Of a stretch of 64,000 nucleotides of DNA, positions 44,040 to 51,868 are shown one piece after another. The position numbers and the translations under genes are program-made. Under the pieces are notes generated by a model. The model worked only from the letters and a program-made list of their open reading frames with translations. It did not search any database and had not been told where the DNA came from. Each line of letters starts with the position of its first letter. The first letter of the stretch is position 1. This DNA is from an uncultured Pseudodesulfovibrio sp. (GTDB taxonomy: Bacteria > Desulfobacterota > Desulfovibrionia > Desulfovibrionales > Desulfovibrionaceae). The stretch is taken from assembly GCF_963664965.1 (NCBI RefSeq), contig NZ_OY761823.1, positions 2,746,001 to 2,810,000 of the forward strand, written 5' to 3'.

Positions 44040-44066
44040 TTCCCTGCCGGACAGGCCTGAAACCCA

Positions 44067-44094
44067 TTGACGCGACCCCACATTGCGGGATAAT
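44067..44094 (+). promoter_or_regulatory. Promoter of tRNA-Leu
   Basis: TTGACG (44067-44072), a 16-bp spacer and GATAAT (44089-44094), 13 nt before the tRNA. Near-consensus. Confidence 0.6.
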
Positions 44095-44107
44095 GAATCC
44101 CCCTCAC

Positions 44108-44194
44108 GCCTGGGTGGTGGAATTGGTAGACACCAGGGACTTAAAATCCCTTGTTCTTCGGGACGTGCGGGTTCAAATCCCGCCCCAGGTACCA
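44108..44194 (+). tRNA. tRNA-Leu (UAA)
   Basis: 87 nt with encoded CCA. Acceptor GCCTGGG pairs with CCCAGGT, the anticodon loop CTTAAAA gives anticodon TAA, and a long variable arm (TTGTTCTTCGGGACG) marks a class II tRNA. T-arm GTTCAAATC. Confidence 0.97.
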
Positions 44195-44207
44195 TAGGAA
44201 ATATATG

Positions 44208-44242
44208 AAAAACGGCTAGTTGAATTACAACTAGCCGTTTTT
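44208..44242 (+). terminator. Terminator of tRNA-Leu
   Basis: AAAAACGGCTAGTTG and CAACTAGCCGTTTTT form a 15-bp perfect stem around AATTA, ending in T5. Symmetric, so it also works on the minus strand for the response-regulator gene region. Confidence 0.9.
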
Positions 44243-44311
44243 CTATTTTGGGCCATTAATTGCCCCTTTCAAAATGTGTATAAACAAAGCATTCCTTTAA
44301 ATCACTTCCAA

Positions 44312-45706
44312 CTATTTAAACGTGCTGGCTTCAACCCCGAGACGTTTCAGTATTTTCTGCAATGCCACTCTGGAAAGACCGCTTTGTCGGGCGGCTTCGG
44401 ACACGTTGCCTTGCACTCTTGAAAGGAGTTCTTCCACGTAGGTGCGTGTGAAATCGTCCACCACTTTCTCTTTGGCGTCCTTGTATGGAGCCACCCCTTT
44501 CGGCTCATCATTCGTAGAACCGTCAAGCCCTTCAATCAGACGAATATGCCCCAATTCAATTATTTCCGCGGATGAAAAGACAGCCAGCCTGCGGATGAAA
44601 TTCTGCAATTCACGCACATTGCCCTGCCACTGCTTGGCCGTCAAACAGGCTACAGCCTCCGGGGAGAGCGTTTTGGGAGCAACTCCCATCTCTGCACAGG
44701 CAGTCTCCAGAAAGTGGTGGGCAAGGATGACAATATCCTCTCTGCGTTCACGCAAAGCCGGGACGGTAAGGCTCAGGACGTTCAACCTATAATACAGGTC
44801 TTCTCGGAAACTGTGGTCCTTGATCTTGTCCTCAAGAGGCTGGTTGGTAGAAGCGAGAATACGCACGTTGACAGAAACGGGCTTGCTTGCACCCACGGGA
44901 CGAATCTCCCCGTCCTGCAAGGCCCGCAATAATTTCGTCTGAATGCCCGGAGAGACGTCGCCTATTTCATCCAGCAAAAGAGTACCGCCGTTGGCCGAAA
45001 CGAAAATGCCTTTTCGGTCACGATTTGCCCCGGTGAACGCGCCTTTGACGTGTCCAAAGAGTTCGCTTTCCAACAGTTGATCCGGGATGGCGGGACAGTT
45101 GACCGAAAGCATGGGCTTGTTGCGCCGCTTACTCAGCTTGTGAATGGTGCGTGCCACCAGTTCCTTGCCGGTACCGGATTCGCCCCGAATAAGGACCGTG
45201 TAGTCGGACTCCGCCACGGCTGCCACGCCTTCCTTGAGGCGCTTGATGGCGAGACTGTCACCCACAAGCTCGTTGGGTCCGCAATAGGTATCCACCATTT
45301 CCTGCAACCGGGCGTTATCGCGTAATAAAGAACTGCGTTCGAGACCTCGCTGGACAACCTGAAACAGGTTTTCCGGTTCTACCGGCTTGGTCAGGAAGTC
45401 GTAGGCTCCGATTTTGAGAGCATCCACCGCAGTGGAAACCGTGCCGTAGGCGGAGAGCATGACCACGCTCAAATCAGGGTGGGCTGCCTTGGCTTTTCCA
45501 AGCAGTTCCACGCCGTCCATACCGGGCATGTTGAGATCAGTGAGCATGAGGCCGTAATGCTCCCTTTCCAATTCAGACAAGGCATCAGTGCCGGAATGGA
45601 CCGCCCTGATACGTTCGTCCGGATATTTACGACCGAGGAGTCGTGCCAAGCCCACGGCAAAATCCTTTTCATCGTCAACAAGCAGGATGCCTACAGGACG
45701 TATCAT
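44312..45706 (-). CDS. NtrC-family sigma-54-dependent response regulator
   Basis: 464 residues. The receiver domain (about 5-120) has VDDEKDF and the phospho-acceptor Asp in [13 protein letters not shown]. The AAA+ domain (about 145-365) carries GESGTGKE (Walker A) and the sigma-54 contact loop GAFTGA. The C-terminal Fis-type helix-turn-helix is in [20 protein letters not shown]. The start codon overlaps the stop of the upstream histidine kinase by 4 bp (ATGA), so it is coupled to that kinase. A sigma-54 promoter preceded by a palindrome lies in front of the divergent YeiH operon, the obvious target. Confidence 0.93.
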   Translation of the reverse strand: MIRPVGILLVDDEKDFAVGLARLLGRKYPDERIRAVHSGTDALSELEREHYGLMLTDLNMPGMDGVELLGKAKAAHPDLSVVMLSAYGTVSTAVDALKIGAYDFLTKPVEPENLFQVVQRGLERSSLLRDNARLQEMVDTYCGPNELVGDSLAIKRLKEGVAAVAESDYTVLIRGESGTGKELVARTIHKLSKRRNKPMLSVNCPAIPDQLLESELFGHVKGAFTGANRDRKGIFVSANGGTLLLDEIGDVSPGIQTKLLRALQDGEIRPVGASKPVSVNVRILASTNQPLEDKIKDHSFREDLYYRLNVLSLTVPALRERREDIVILAHHFLETACAEMGVAPKTLSPEAVACLTAKQWQGNVRELQNFIRRLAVFSSAEIIELGHIRLIEGLDGSTNDEPKGVAPYKDAKEKVVDDFTRTYVEELLSRVQGNVSEAARQSGLSRVALQKILKRLGVEASTFK

Positions 45707-48132
45707 GCCAGACCTCCTTCTGTGTGACCGAGTGGCAGCCGAACAAAGAAGACTGCTCCGTCATGCGCTTCAACATGAATGGAACCGCCCAACTCCTGAA
45801 CCAGACCATAGACCACGGCCAGCCCAAGCCCGGTTCCCTTGCCAACTTCCTTGGTTGAATAGAATGGATCGAACAGCTTCTTGCGGTCTTCTTCAGCTAT
45901 GCCGGGACCGTTGTCCGCAACCCGGAGTTCGAGCATGCTCTCAGCTTCGACGTGCGAAGCTGATACCGTGATGCGCCCTTCTTTCGGAGCTACGGCATCC
46001 AGGGCGTTTTTAAGGAGATTGGCAAGAATCTGCTCCACGGATTGTTCGTTGACCACAAATTCCGGCAGACCATCCATGACGTCAGCCACAATTTCCACGC
46101 CCTTCTTGTCTGCCTGGACACGGAAGATGTTGACGGCATCCATGACGGTTTTACCGAGGTTCAGGCTCACAGGTCCCGCTTTTTTGGGACGTGCGAAGTT
46201 CAAGAGTTCCTGCAACACGTTTTCAGCCTGTGATGCGTGTTTAATGATGACCTGTGCGTCCGCCGTGACATCATGTCCGGCTTCGGCTCCCTTGAGCAGT
46301 TCGGCGTAACATTTGATGACGCTCAGCGGATTATTGATCTCATGGGCCAAACCGGCGGCCAACTGTCCAACTGTGGCAAGCTTTTCGCTTTGCTGCATGG
46401 TGGAAAGCATTCGTTTTTCCTGCGTTACGTCCCGAATGTAAACGACGCCGCGCCCTTCCTGATCCGTTCCTGCGGCCACCGGAAAGACACTTATGGAGAA
46501 AAACCGTCCATCTTCCACTTTCATTTCGCAGAAAAGAGGTGCGCCCTGCTCCAAAGCGGATTGAATTGAGCATTCGGCATCATGCATCCTGAAGGGAGCA
46601 AGGGCGTCCCCCTCACTCAGGCTCTGCCCGAAAGATTCAGCCAGCAGTCTGGCTGCCTCATTGGCCAAGACGATGTTGTACGTACCGTCCATAAGCAAGA
46701 GCGGGTCACTGATGCCTTCAACAATGGCCTGAAGCATATCCTTTTGACGCAACAGATTGTGCAGAGCGGTCAGGTTCTCCATGGCAATGCCAAGCTGCTG
46801 GCCGAGCGCCAGAAGGACGTTGCGATCCTGTTCAGTAATCTCGATTTCTTCTTCCCATTCAATATAAAGAAGACCTTCGGCCGCTGCATCAGAAGCACCC
46901 ACCGGGATGTATGCCCTGCTGGATTCGTAAAGCGGCTTGTATTCGGACAGTATGTCCTTCCATGTGGCCGGAAGCTTCGGCTTGGACAACCCTTCGGGCC
47001 AGACGTAGTAGTTTTGAGAAGCGAACATGCAGATAAAACAAGCCTCCCGGGCTTTGAACCGCTTCACTATCATCGGCAGTGCGGCCCGCCACATTTCCCG
47101 ACGGGAGCCACTCTTGTTGAAGCTGTCAAGCAACTGAACAAAGAGTTCGACATCGGCCCGTCGTTCCATGGCTTCAGTCTGTAACTCGTCTGTGCGAACT
47201 TCGACCATCTGCTCCAGATTCTCGGAGTGCTGACGAAGTTGGTGATGCATCTCATGCACATGCTCGCCGAGATCTTCCAATCCTTGGACCACTTCTTCTA
47301 TCTCGTCGCCATACTCCAGTTTTTCGAGCAGACCGATTTCCGCAATCTCCTCGTCCTCCTTGAAGAGCGACCGGAACTTGTTGGTAAGGCGACGCAGGTT
47401 GTTCATGATGAGACGGTTGAAAAACATCTGAACCAAACCGAAAAAGAGCAGCATACCGCCACCGTACAAAGCGGCGTATCCTACGGTGGCATCACGAATT
47501 TGTCCCACTGCTCCCTCCACGGGAACACCGACCACCACCAGCCCTGCGACTTCATCCCGCTTATGGCCGAAGCCGCGTTCCGCTCCGTACCGCTCCAGCA
47601 ACACCTTGGGGGAATCGTCGGGCACACCATGACAGGACAGACAGGAAGCCTTGAACTTCACAGGGCGCGCCTTGACGAAATATTGATCGCCATCCACATC
47701 CCGATAGCCCTCCCAGTACTCTTCGCCCGGATGTGCCCGAAAATACTGGAGCAGGCTCTTTTCCTTGTCATTGATTTCAAACAACGGGTTGCGCGCATTC
47801 TCGGCCACACGGCGGTAGTAGTATTCGGAATGGGCCATGTTGAGCCGATCCATGATGGCGCGGGAGATGTATGAAGAGGACATGGCCTCAATGATGAATT
47901 CTCCTTCAGACAACTCCTGATACATCTTGGGACGCAGTGTTTCGCGTACGTATTGCTGTACACCTGAAACCTGACTGAACAGGAGGTCCGCCTTGTCCTT
48001 CACCTGACTGTCCAGCAAGGAACTAAGGTGGAAGTAGAGGCTTGAGGCAAAGAAAATCCCCAAGGAAAGGACAATCGTGCCCAATCCCAAAAGGAATTTT
48101 ACCTGAAGATTTTTCGATCCGAATAACGCCAT
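45703..48132 (-). CDS. Sensor histidine kinase with DUF3365 heme-motif periplasmic domain
   Basis: 809 residues. TM1 is near 14-36. The periplasmic domain (about 40-220) ends with SCLSCHG, a CxxCH c-type heme motif in a Tll0287/DUF3365 domain. TM2 is near 225-250. Then come a HAMP-like/coiled coil, a GAF region (about 345-450), a PAS domain (about 465-560), the HisKA H-box GLAHEINNPLSVIKCYAELL, the N box (EQILANLLKNALDA) and the G boxes (DNGPGIAEEDRK, GKGTGLGLAVVYG). GGAGAT precedes the ATG. A redox, NO, CO or sulfur-species ligand at the heme is a family-based guess. Its output is the coupled NtrC-type regulator. Confidence 0.9.
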   Translation of the reverse strand: MALFGSKNLQVKFLLGLGTIVLSLGIFFASSLYFHLSSLLDSQVKDKADLLFSQVSGVQQYVRETLRPKMYQELSEGEFIIEAMSSSYISRAIMDRLNMAHSEYYYRRVAENARNPLFEINDKEKSLLQYFRAHPGEEYWEGYRDVDGDQYFVKARPVKFKASCLSCHGVPDDSPKVLLERYGAERGFGHKRDEVAGLVVVGVPVEGAVGQIRDATVGYAALYGGGMLLFFGLVQMFFNRLIMNNLRRLTNKFRSLFKEDEEIAEIGLLEKLEYGDEIEEVVQGLEDLGEHVHEMHHQLRQHSENLEQMVEVRTDELQTEAMERRADVELFVQLLDSFNKSGSRREMWRAALPMIVKRFKAREACFICMFASQNYYVWPEGLSKPKLPATWKDILSEYKPLYESSRAYIPVGASDAAAEGLLYIEWEEEIEITEQDRNVLLALGQQLGIAMENLTALHNLLRQKDMLQAIVEGISDPLLLMDGTYNIVLANEAARLLAESFGQSLSEGDALAPFRMHDAECSIQSALEQGAPLFCEMKVEDGRFFSISVFPVAAGTDQEGRGVVYIRDVTQEKRMLSTMQQSEKLATVGQLAAGLAHEINNPLSVIKCYAELLKGAEAGHDVTADAQVIIKHASQAENVLQELLNFARPKKAGPVSLNLGKTVMDAVNIFRVQADKKGVEIVADVMDGLPEFVVNEQSVEQILANLLKNALDAVAPKEGRITVSASHVEAESMLELRVADNGPGIAEEDRKKLFDPFYSTKEVGKGTGLGLAVVYGLVQELGGSIHVEAHDGAVFFVRLPLGHTEGGLA

Positions 48133-48276
48133 ATATATCTCCGGCCATGCCGATAGTTACGTCTTAATCCGCCCCCGGCAACCGGAGACAACATGCAATC
48201 AAGCGTAACGCATTTTTCAAAAAATTAGCAACCCACTGAAAAATGGAGGAAAAGTGCAAACCAAGAATTACGGACT

Positions 48277-48292
48277 GCTAACTGGAGTTAGC
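48277..48292. promoter_or_regulatory. Perfect 16-bp palindrome, probable activator binding site
   Basis: GCTAACTGGAGTTAGC, arms of 7 bp around GG. Its centre is about 99 bp upstream of the predicted sigma-54 start (about 48384), the usual position of an NtrC-family enhancer. A degenerate half site (ATTAGC) is at 48224-48229. Confidence 0.65.
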
Positions 48293-48357
48293 ATATCCAA
48301 GAACACCTCAAAAGACGAACTGCCGTGATTACAGCCGGATAGAGTGGCCGACATCTT

Positions 48358-48372
48358 TGGCACACGCTTTGC
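48358..48372 (+). promoter_or_regulatory. Sigma-54 (-24/-12) promoter of the YeiH operon
   Basis: TGGCAC, N5, TTGC is a perfect match to the sigma-54 consensus, with GG at 48359-48360 and GC at 48371-48372 spaced 10 bp apart. The start would be near 48384, 40 nt before the ATG. It lies in the 291-bp gap divergent from the kinase/NtrC pair. Confidence 0.85.
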
Positions 48373-48423
48373 CTTATGGGGAGTCGATTGAACTCAAGTA
48401 AAACCCATAAGGAAGGTTTAGGT

Positions 48424-50064
48424 ATGGCTAACGTTTCTGTCGGACGTCCCGACAACACCCCCACTTGGATCATCAGCGGAATGCTGCTGATTCTCGGCGT
48501 GCTCGTCTCCTCGGGCGCACTGACAGGTCTTTTGACCACGTTTAAGGTTCACAAGGCGATGGACCTGATGCAGACCATGTGCTTCGTTGGCGGTGGCCTT
48601 GGTCTGGTCACCGCGCTCCTCCGTCAGGGGCGCATGAACAAGCCCATGGGCAAACTGGACATCTTTGTCCTGGAGACCATCCCCGGCATCCTGTTCATTC
48701 TGGCCTTGGCAATGGGCATCCGCTGGTTTGCAGAGCCCATGGTCAAGATCATGAGTGATGCTCTTGTTCCGGTCCTCGGCTTCAAGATCTACAAGGTCCT
48801 GAACCTGAACTACGTGGTCCTCGGCATTCTCGTCGGTATCATCATCACCAACAGCTGGGGCATCCCCAAGTTCGCCGCTTCCGGTGTCAAGACCGCCCGT
48901 TTCGTCCTCAAGATGGGCGTTATCCTGCTCGGTGCCCGCTACTCTTTCGCAGAACTGGCCAAGCTGGGCATGGTTTCCGTCTGGCTGATCGGCTTCTTCG
49001 TGCTGGGTACCGTCTTCTTCGTCCTGTTCCTGGGCAAAGTTTTCAAACAACCCAAGTCCATGACCGGCGTGCTTTCCGCGGGCATGGGTGTCTGCGGTGT
49101 TTCCGCGACGGTTGCCTGCGCCCCGGTGGTCAAAGCCAAGTCCTCTGAGATGGCTTACACCATCGGTACCATCCTCGGTTTCGGCATCCTCTGCATGTTC
49201 GCTTTCCCGACCATCGGCAAGCTCGCAGGCATGAACGCCACCCAGTTCGGCGCATGGGCCGGTACCGGCATCCTGAACTCCGCTCAGGTCGCAGCCGCAT
49301 GCCTCGCATTTAACGCCGTGGACATCAAGACCCTCAAGGTCGGTGAAATCTTCAACATCACCCGTGTCCTGTTCCTGCCTGTCATCGTTCTGGTGCTCGC
49401 CACCTGGTTCGGCAAGCAGTCCGGCCAGAAGCTGTCCTTCAAGGAAGTTGTCATCGACAAATTCCCTGTTTTCATCCTCGGCTTCCTGCTGCTGTTCTTC
49501 ATGTCCTCCTTGGGCCTTTTCTCCCCTCCGGGCCATTACAAAGGCAAGTACCTCGATTTCAGCTACAACCAGCGTACCGAAGTCACTCCTGAAGAGCTGA
49601 CGATTCTGCAAAAGGCCCAGTCAGAAGGCATCCCGGGTCTCAAGGCCGAAGAGCAGGCCGCATTCGACGATCTGGTCAAACAGCATCAGATCGCCGGTAA
49701 CTTCGATGACCGCGAAGACAAAGCCCAATTTGACGAGACCGCTCGCGAACGCATGCGCGGTCTGGAATCCATGCTTGCACGCGCCAAGGGCGGAGATTTG
49801 ACTCTGTCCAAGGACGTCAAATCCGCAGTCAAACACGCCACCAAGCAGGTCAAGAAGAAGTCCAAGACGGTTGTCACACTGACTGACTGCATGATCTGGT
49901 TCTTTGCTTACGGCCTCATCGGTCTGGGCATGCAGATCACCCGCAAGTCACTGGCTCAAGCCGGTGGATGGCCCCTTGTCATGGGCGGCATCTCCGGCGT
50001 GGCCAAAGCGTCCTTGTCCTTCATCATCGTCATGTACTTCGTCAAAGACGTCGTCCTTCACTAA
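48424..50064 (+). CDS. YeiH-family putative sulfate/sulfonate exporter with a cytoplasmic insert
   Basis: 546 residues, longer than the usual about 340 of YeiH/UPF0324 proteins. Multiple hydrophobic helices carry family segments such as LGARYSFAELAKLGM, AGMGVCGVSATVACAP and AWAGTGILNSAQVAAA. A hydrophilic insert of about 110 residues (about 370-482, LTILQKAQSEGIPGLKAEEQ onward) precedes the last helices. YeiH proteins are exporters suggested to handle sulfate, sulfite or sulfonates. The ATG at 48424 has GGAAGG upstream and gives the natural start. Codon use and its position first behind the sigma-54 promoter suggest strong, induced expression. Confidence 0.88.
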   Translation: MANVSVGRPDNTPTWIISGMLLILGVLVSSGALTGLLTTFKVHKAMDLMQTMCFVGGGLGLVTALLRQGRMNKPMGKLDIFVLETIPGILFILALAMGIRWFAEPMVKIMSDALVPVLGFKIYKVLNLNYVVLGILVGIIITNSWGIPKFAASGVKTARFVLKMGVILLGARYSFAELAKLGMVSVWLIGFFVLGTVFFVLFLGKVFKQPKSMTGVLSAGMGVCGVSATVACAPVVKAKSSEMAYTIGTILGFGILCMFAFPTIGKLAGMNATQFGAWAGTGILNSAQVAAACLAFNAVDIKTLKVGEIFNITRVLFLPVIVLVLATWFGKQSGQKLSFKEVVIDKFPVFILGFLLLFFMSSLGLFSPPGHYKGKYLDFSYNQRTEVTPEELTILQKAQSEGIPGLKAEEQAAFDDLVKQHQIAGNFDDREDKAQFDETARERMRGLESMLARAKGGDLTLSKDVKSAVKHATKQVKKKSKTVVTLTDCMIWFFAYGLIGLGMQITRKSLAQAGGWPLVMGGISGVAKASLSFIIVMYFVKDVVLH

Positions 50065-50078
50065 CCAAGGAGAAAACA

Positions 50079-50252
50079 ATGGGTCAGCCCGATATCAAAA
50101 TGAACGCTGAGCAACAGAATTCCGATCAGGACGCTAACGAAGAACGTGCACTGTCAGTGTTCGCTTCCGAAAAAAGCGAAGACCTCACCGCGCTCGTCAT
50201 GGTCATGATTGTCACCTTCATGGTGCTTCTGTTCACCAAATGGCTTGCTTAA
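50079..50252 (+). CDS. Small single-span membrane protein of the YeiH operon
   Basis: 57 residues, start MGQPDIKMNAEQQNSDQDAN with AAGGAG upstream. An acidic, Gln/Asn-rich N-terminal half is followed by one C-terminal helix (LTALVMVMIVTFMVLLFTKW). It lies 14 bp after the exporter, so a subunit or stabiliser role is likely but unproven. Confidence 0.75.
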   Translation: MGQPDIKMNAEQQNSDQDANEERALSVFASEKSEDLTALVMVMIVTFMVLLFTKWLA

Positions 50253-50282
50253 CAGCATAAACACATAAACATCTCTGCACGC

Positions 50283-50306
50283 AGAGGGAGCCTCGTGGCT
50301 CCCTCT
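50283..50306 (+). terminator. Intercistronic hairpin without T-run
   Basis: AGAGGGAGCC pairs perfectly with GGCTCCCTCT around TCGT (10-bp stem). No T-tract follows, so it may protect the upstream mRNA or act as a weak attenuator between the exporter genes and uspA rather than end the operon. Confidence 0.4.
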
Positions 50307-50338
50307 CATGCAGGGAAGCAACAACAAGAAATCTCACC

Positions 50339-50782
50339 ATGAAGCATATACTCCTCGCCACACACGGAACCCCGGGCGCACGCAAGGCCGAAGCTCTTGC
50401 CCGCCAATGGGCCGACAATTACGGAGCCAAAGTCACCGTCCTTTCAATCATCAATGAGGCATGGGGCGACATGACCTGCGACGACTGGCTCAACACGTCC
50501 ACGACGCGAAATCGATTCGGCAAATACGTGGCCGGTGAGATCGCCAGTGAAATTCAGGCGGTCTGGGATCGCGTGAAAAATGATTTCAATGAGCTGGAAA
50601 CCGATTTCATCACTGAGAGTGGAACGCTGGACAGCGCTCTGGTTTCCGCAGTCGGCAAGGTCAATCCCGATGTGGTGATCATGGGAGCTTGGCAAAAAGT
50701 GCAGGCTCCCGGCTTCAAGGACCGTTTTCAAAACAAAGTTCTGCATCCGCAGATTCAATGCCCTCTGGTGGTGGCGCCATGA
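50339..50782 (+). CDS. Universal stress protein (UspA family)
   Basis: 147 residues, Usp fold: MKHILLATHGTPGARKAEAL at the start, VTVLSIINEAW, then the C-terminal VVIMGAWQK and CPLVVAP motif. The classical G-x2-G-x9-G(S/T) ATP loop is modified (MGAWQKVQAPGFKDRFQNKV), so nucleotide binding is uncertain. It overlaps the next gene by 4 bp (ATGA). Part of the sigma-54 operon by position. Confidence 0.85.
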   Translation: MKHILLATHGTPGARKAEALARQWADNYGAKVTVLSIINEAWGDMTCDDWLNTSTTRNRFGKYVAGEIASEIQAVWDRVKNDFNELETDFITESGTLDSALVSAVGKVNPDVVIMGAWQKVQAPGFKDRFQNKVLHPQIQCPLVVAP

Positions 50783-51384
50783 CAACAGCAACCGAAACAA
50801 TAGATCGCAGGGACCGTGTTCACGCGGAAACGGACGAGCTTCCCCGTCCGGACATATGGATGGAGACCAGTCTGAGATGGAACCCCACTTTCTGGAATAA
50901 AATCAGGTCCAAGACGCTAATGCGCCTCAACCCGCATTGGCATGTCGACAAGGACAAGGGCTCCGGGTTCCCTGTGGAAGACGTATTGGTCGAATCAGAA
51001 TTCAAGACCTATCCGACCATGGAATTCGAAGGGGAAACCTTCAAGGTGAATTTCCCGGAAATCGGCCTGAGCCTGTCAGCCCGTACTTGTGAAGACGGCA
51101 AGAATACCGCACTTTCCTTCAGCAAGGAAAAGAACGATTCCGCTTTCACTGCCGAAGATGCAGCCCGGACCATGCAATACTGGCTCCCGAGTCTGCGGGA
51201 ATACTACCGGCTGCATGAATCCAATTCGCTAAAGCATCGCTGTTGGCGATTCTTCATGGACAAGGTCATGCTGACCATGAACCCGACTCAACGCCGAATC
51301 TGCGGCTTCATGTTCAAGCTCACCGTGCTCGAATGCCTGCTCATCGTCATTCTCGGCGTGGGCTGGTTTTACTACGGTGCATAA
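50779..51384 (+). CDS. Hypothetical tail-anchored membrane protein
   Basis: 201 residues from the ATG at 50779, which overlaps the uspA stop. A polar N-terminal domain (about 1-165) with no recognised fold ends in one hydrophobic helix (about 178-198, LTVLECLLIVILGVGWFYY). Topology is probably cytoplasmic head, C-terminal anchor. Tight spacing to neighbours places it in the exporter operon. Confidence 0.75.
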   Translation: MTTATETIDRRDRVHAETDELPRPDIWMETSLRWNPTFWNKIRSKTLMRLNPHWHVDKDKGSGFPVEDVLVESEFKTYPTMEFEGETFKVNFPEIGLSLSARTCEDGKNTALSFSKEKNDSAFTAEDAARTMQYWLPSLREYYRLHESNSLKHRCWRFFMDKVMLTMNPTQRRICGFMFKLTVLECLLIVILGVGWFYYGA

Positions 51385-51394
51385 GGAGACCGAA

Positions 51395-51703
51395 ATGAAT
51401 TCCAAGCTGCTCAAAAACATGTTCCGTCATTTTTTCGTGGGACTCGGTGCCATTACCTATCTCACCTTTGGCTTTACACTGTTATATCAATATATCGGCC
51501 TCATGAATAATTGGCCGGGTGTTTTCCTGAGCGTCATTCATGATGCTTCGGGCGACTGGTGGCTGGACATAGACTGGACGTCTCCGGTCCTCCTCGGCAC
51601 CTTCTGCGCCACGACTCTTACCGCAGCCCTGTACGCAACATGGAAGCGCAATGATTTTGTCGAATACCGCGAACCTGAAACGCAAAGTCAGGCCGGATTC
51701 TAG
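51395..51703 (+). CDS. Small two-span membrane protein
   Basis: 102 residues from ATG at 51395 (AAGGAG 6 nt upstream). Two hydrophobic helices: VGLGAITYLTFGFTLLYQYI (about 14-33) and LLGTFCATTLTAALYAT (about 68-84). No family recognised. Last gene of the sigma-54 operon. Confidence 0.75.
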   Translation: MNSKLLKNMFRHFFVGLGAITYLTFGFTLLYQYIGLMNNWPGVFLSVIHDASGDWWLDIDWTSPVLLGTFCATTLTAALYATWKRNDFVEYREPETQSQAGF

Positions 51704-51768
51704 TTTTCTCCCGGGCCCCCCCCATCCGTCCCCGGAAACAGTCCTCCTCACCCCTTACGGTTGGCACA

Positions 51769-51819
51769 TCCGGGAAGTTGCGCTACTCTTTGAATAATTG
51801 AAAAGTGTAACTTCCCGGA
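51769..51819 (+). repeat. Long inverted repeat between the exporter operon and the pseudokinase gene
   Basis: TCCGGGAAGTT (51769-51779) and AACTTCCCGGA (51809-51819) are perfect 11-bp arms; inner bases partly pair as well. No T-run follows. It may be an operator or a stem in the leader of the next gene. Confidence 0.5.
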
Positions 51820-51868
51820 GTCAGCCCCCTACTCTACAGGTTCAGACTCCGACCAATTGGAGAGGCTC

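Noticed and set aside
48418..49611. 397-codon open frame on the minus strand, very acidic and His/Gln-rich
   Set aside because: Antisense to the YeiH gene; its composition simply mirrors the hydrophobic codons of the exporter.
51762..51780. A TGGCAC ... TTGC pattern upstream of the pseudokinase gene resembling a second sigma-54 promoter
   Set aside because: The two elements are 10 bp apart instead of 5, so GG and GC are out of register for sigma-54.
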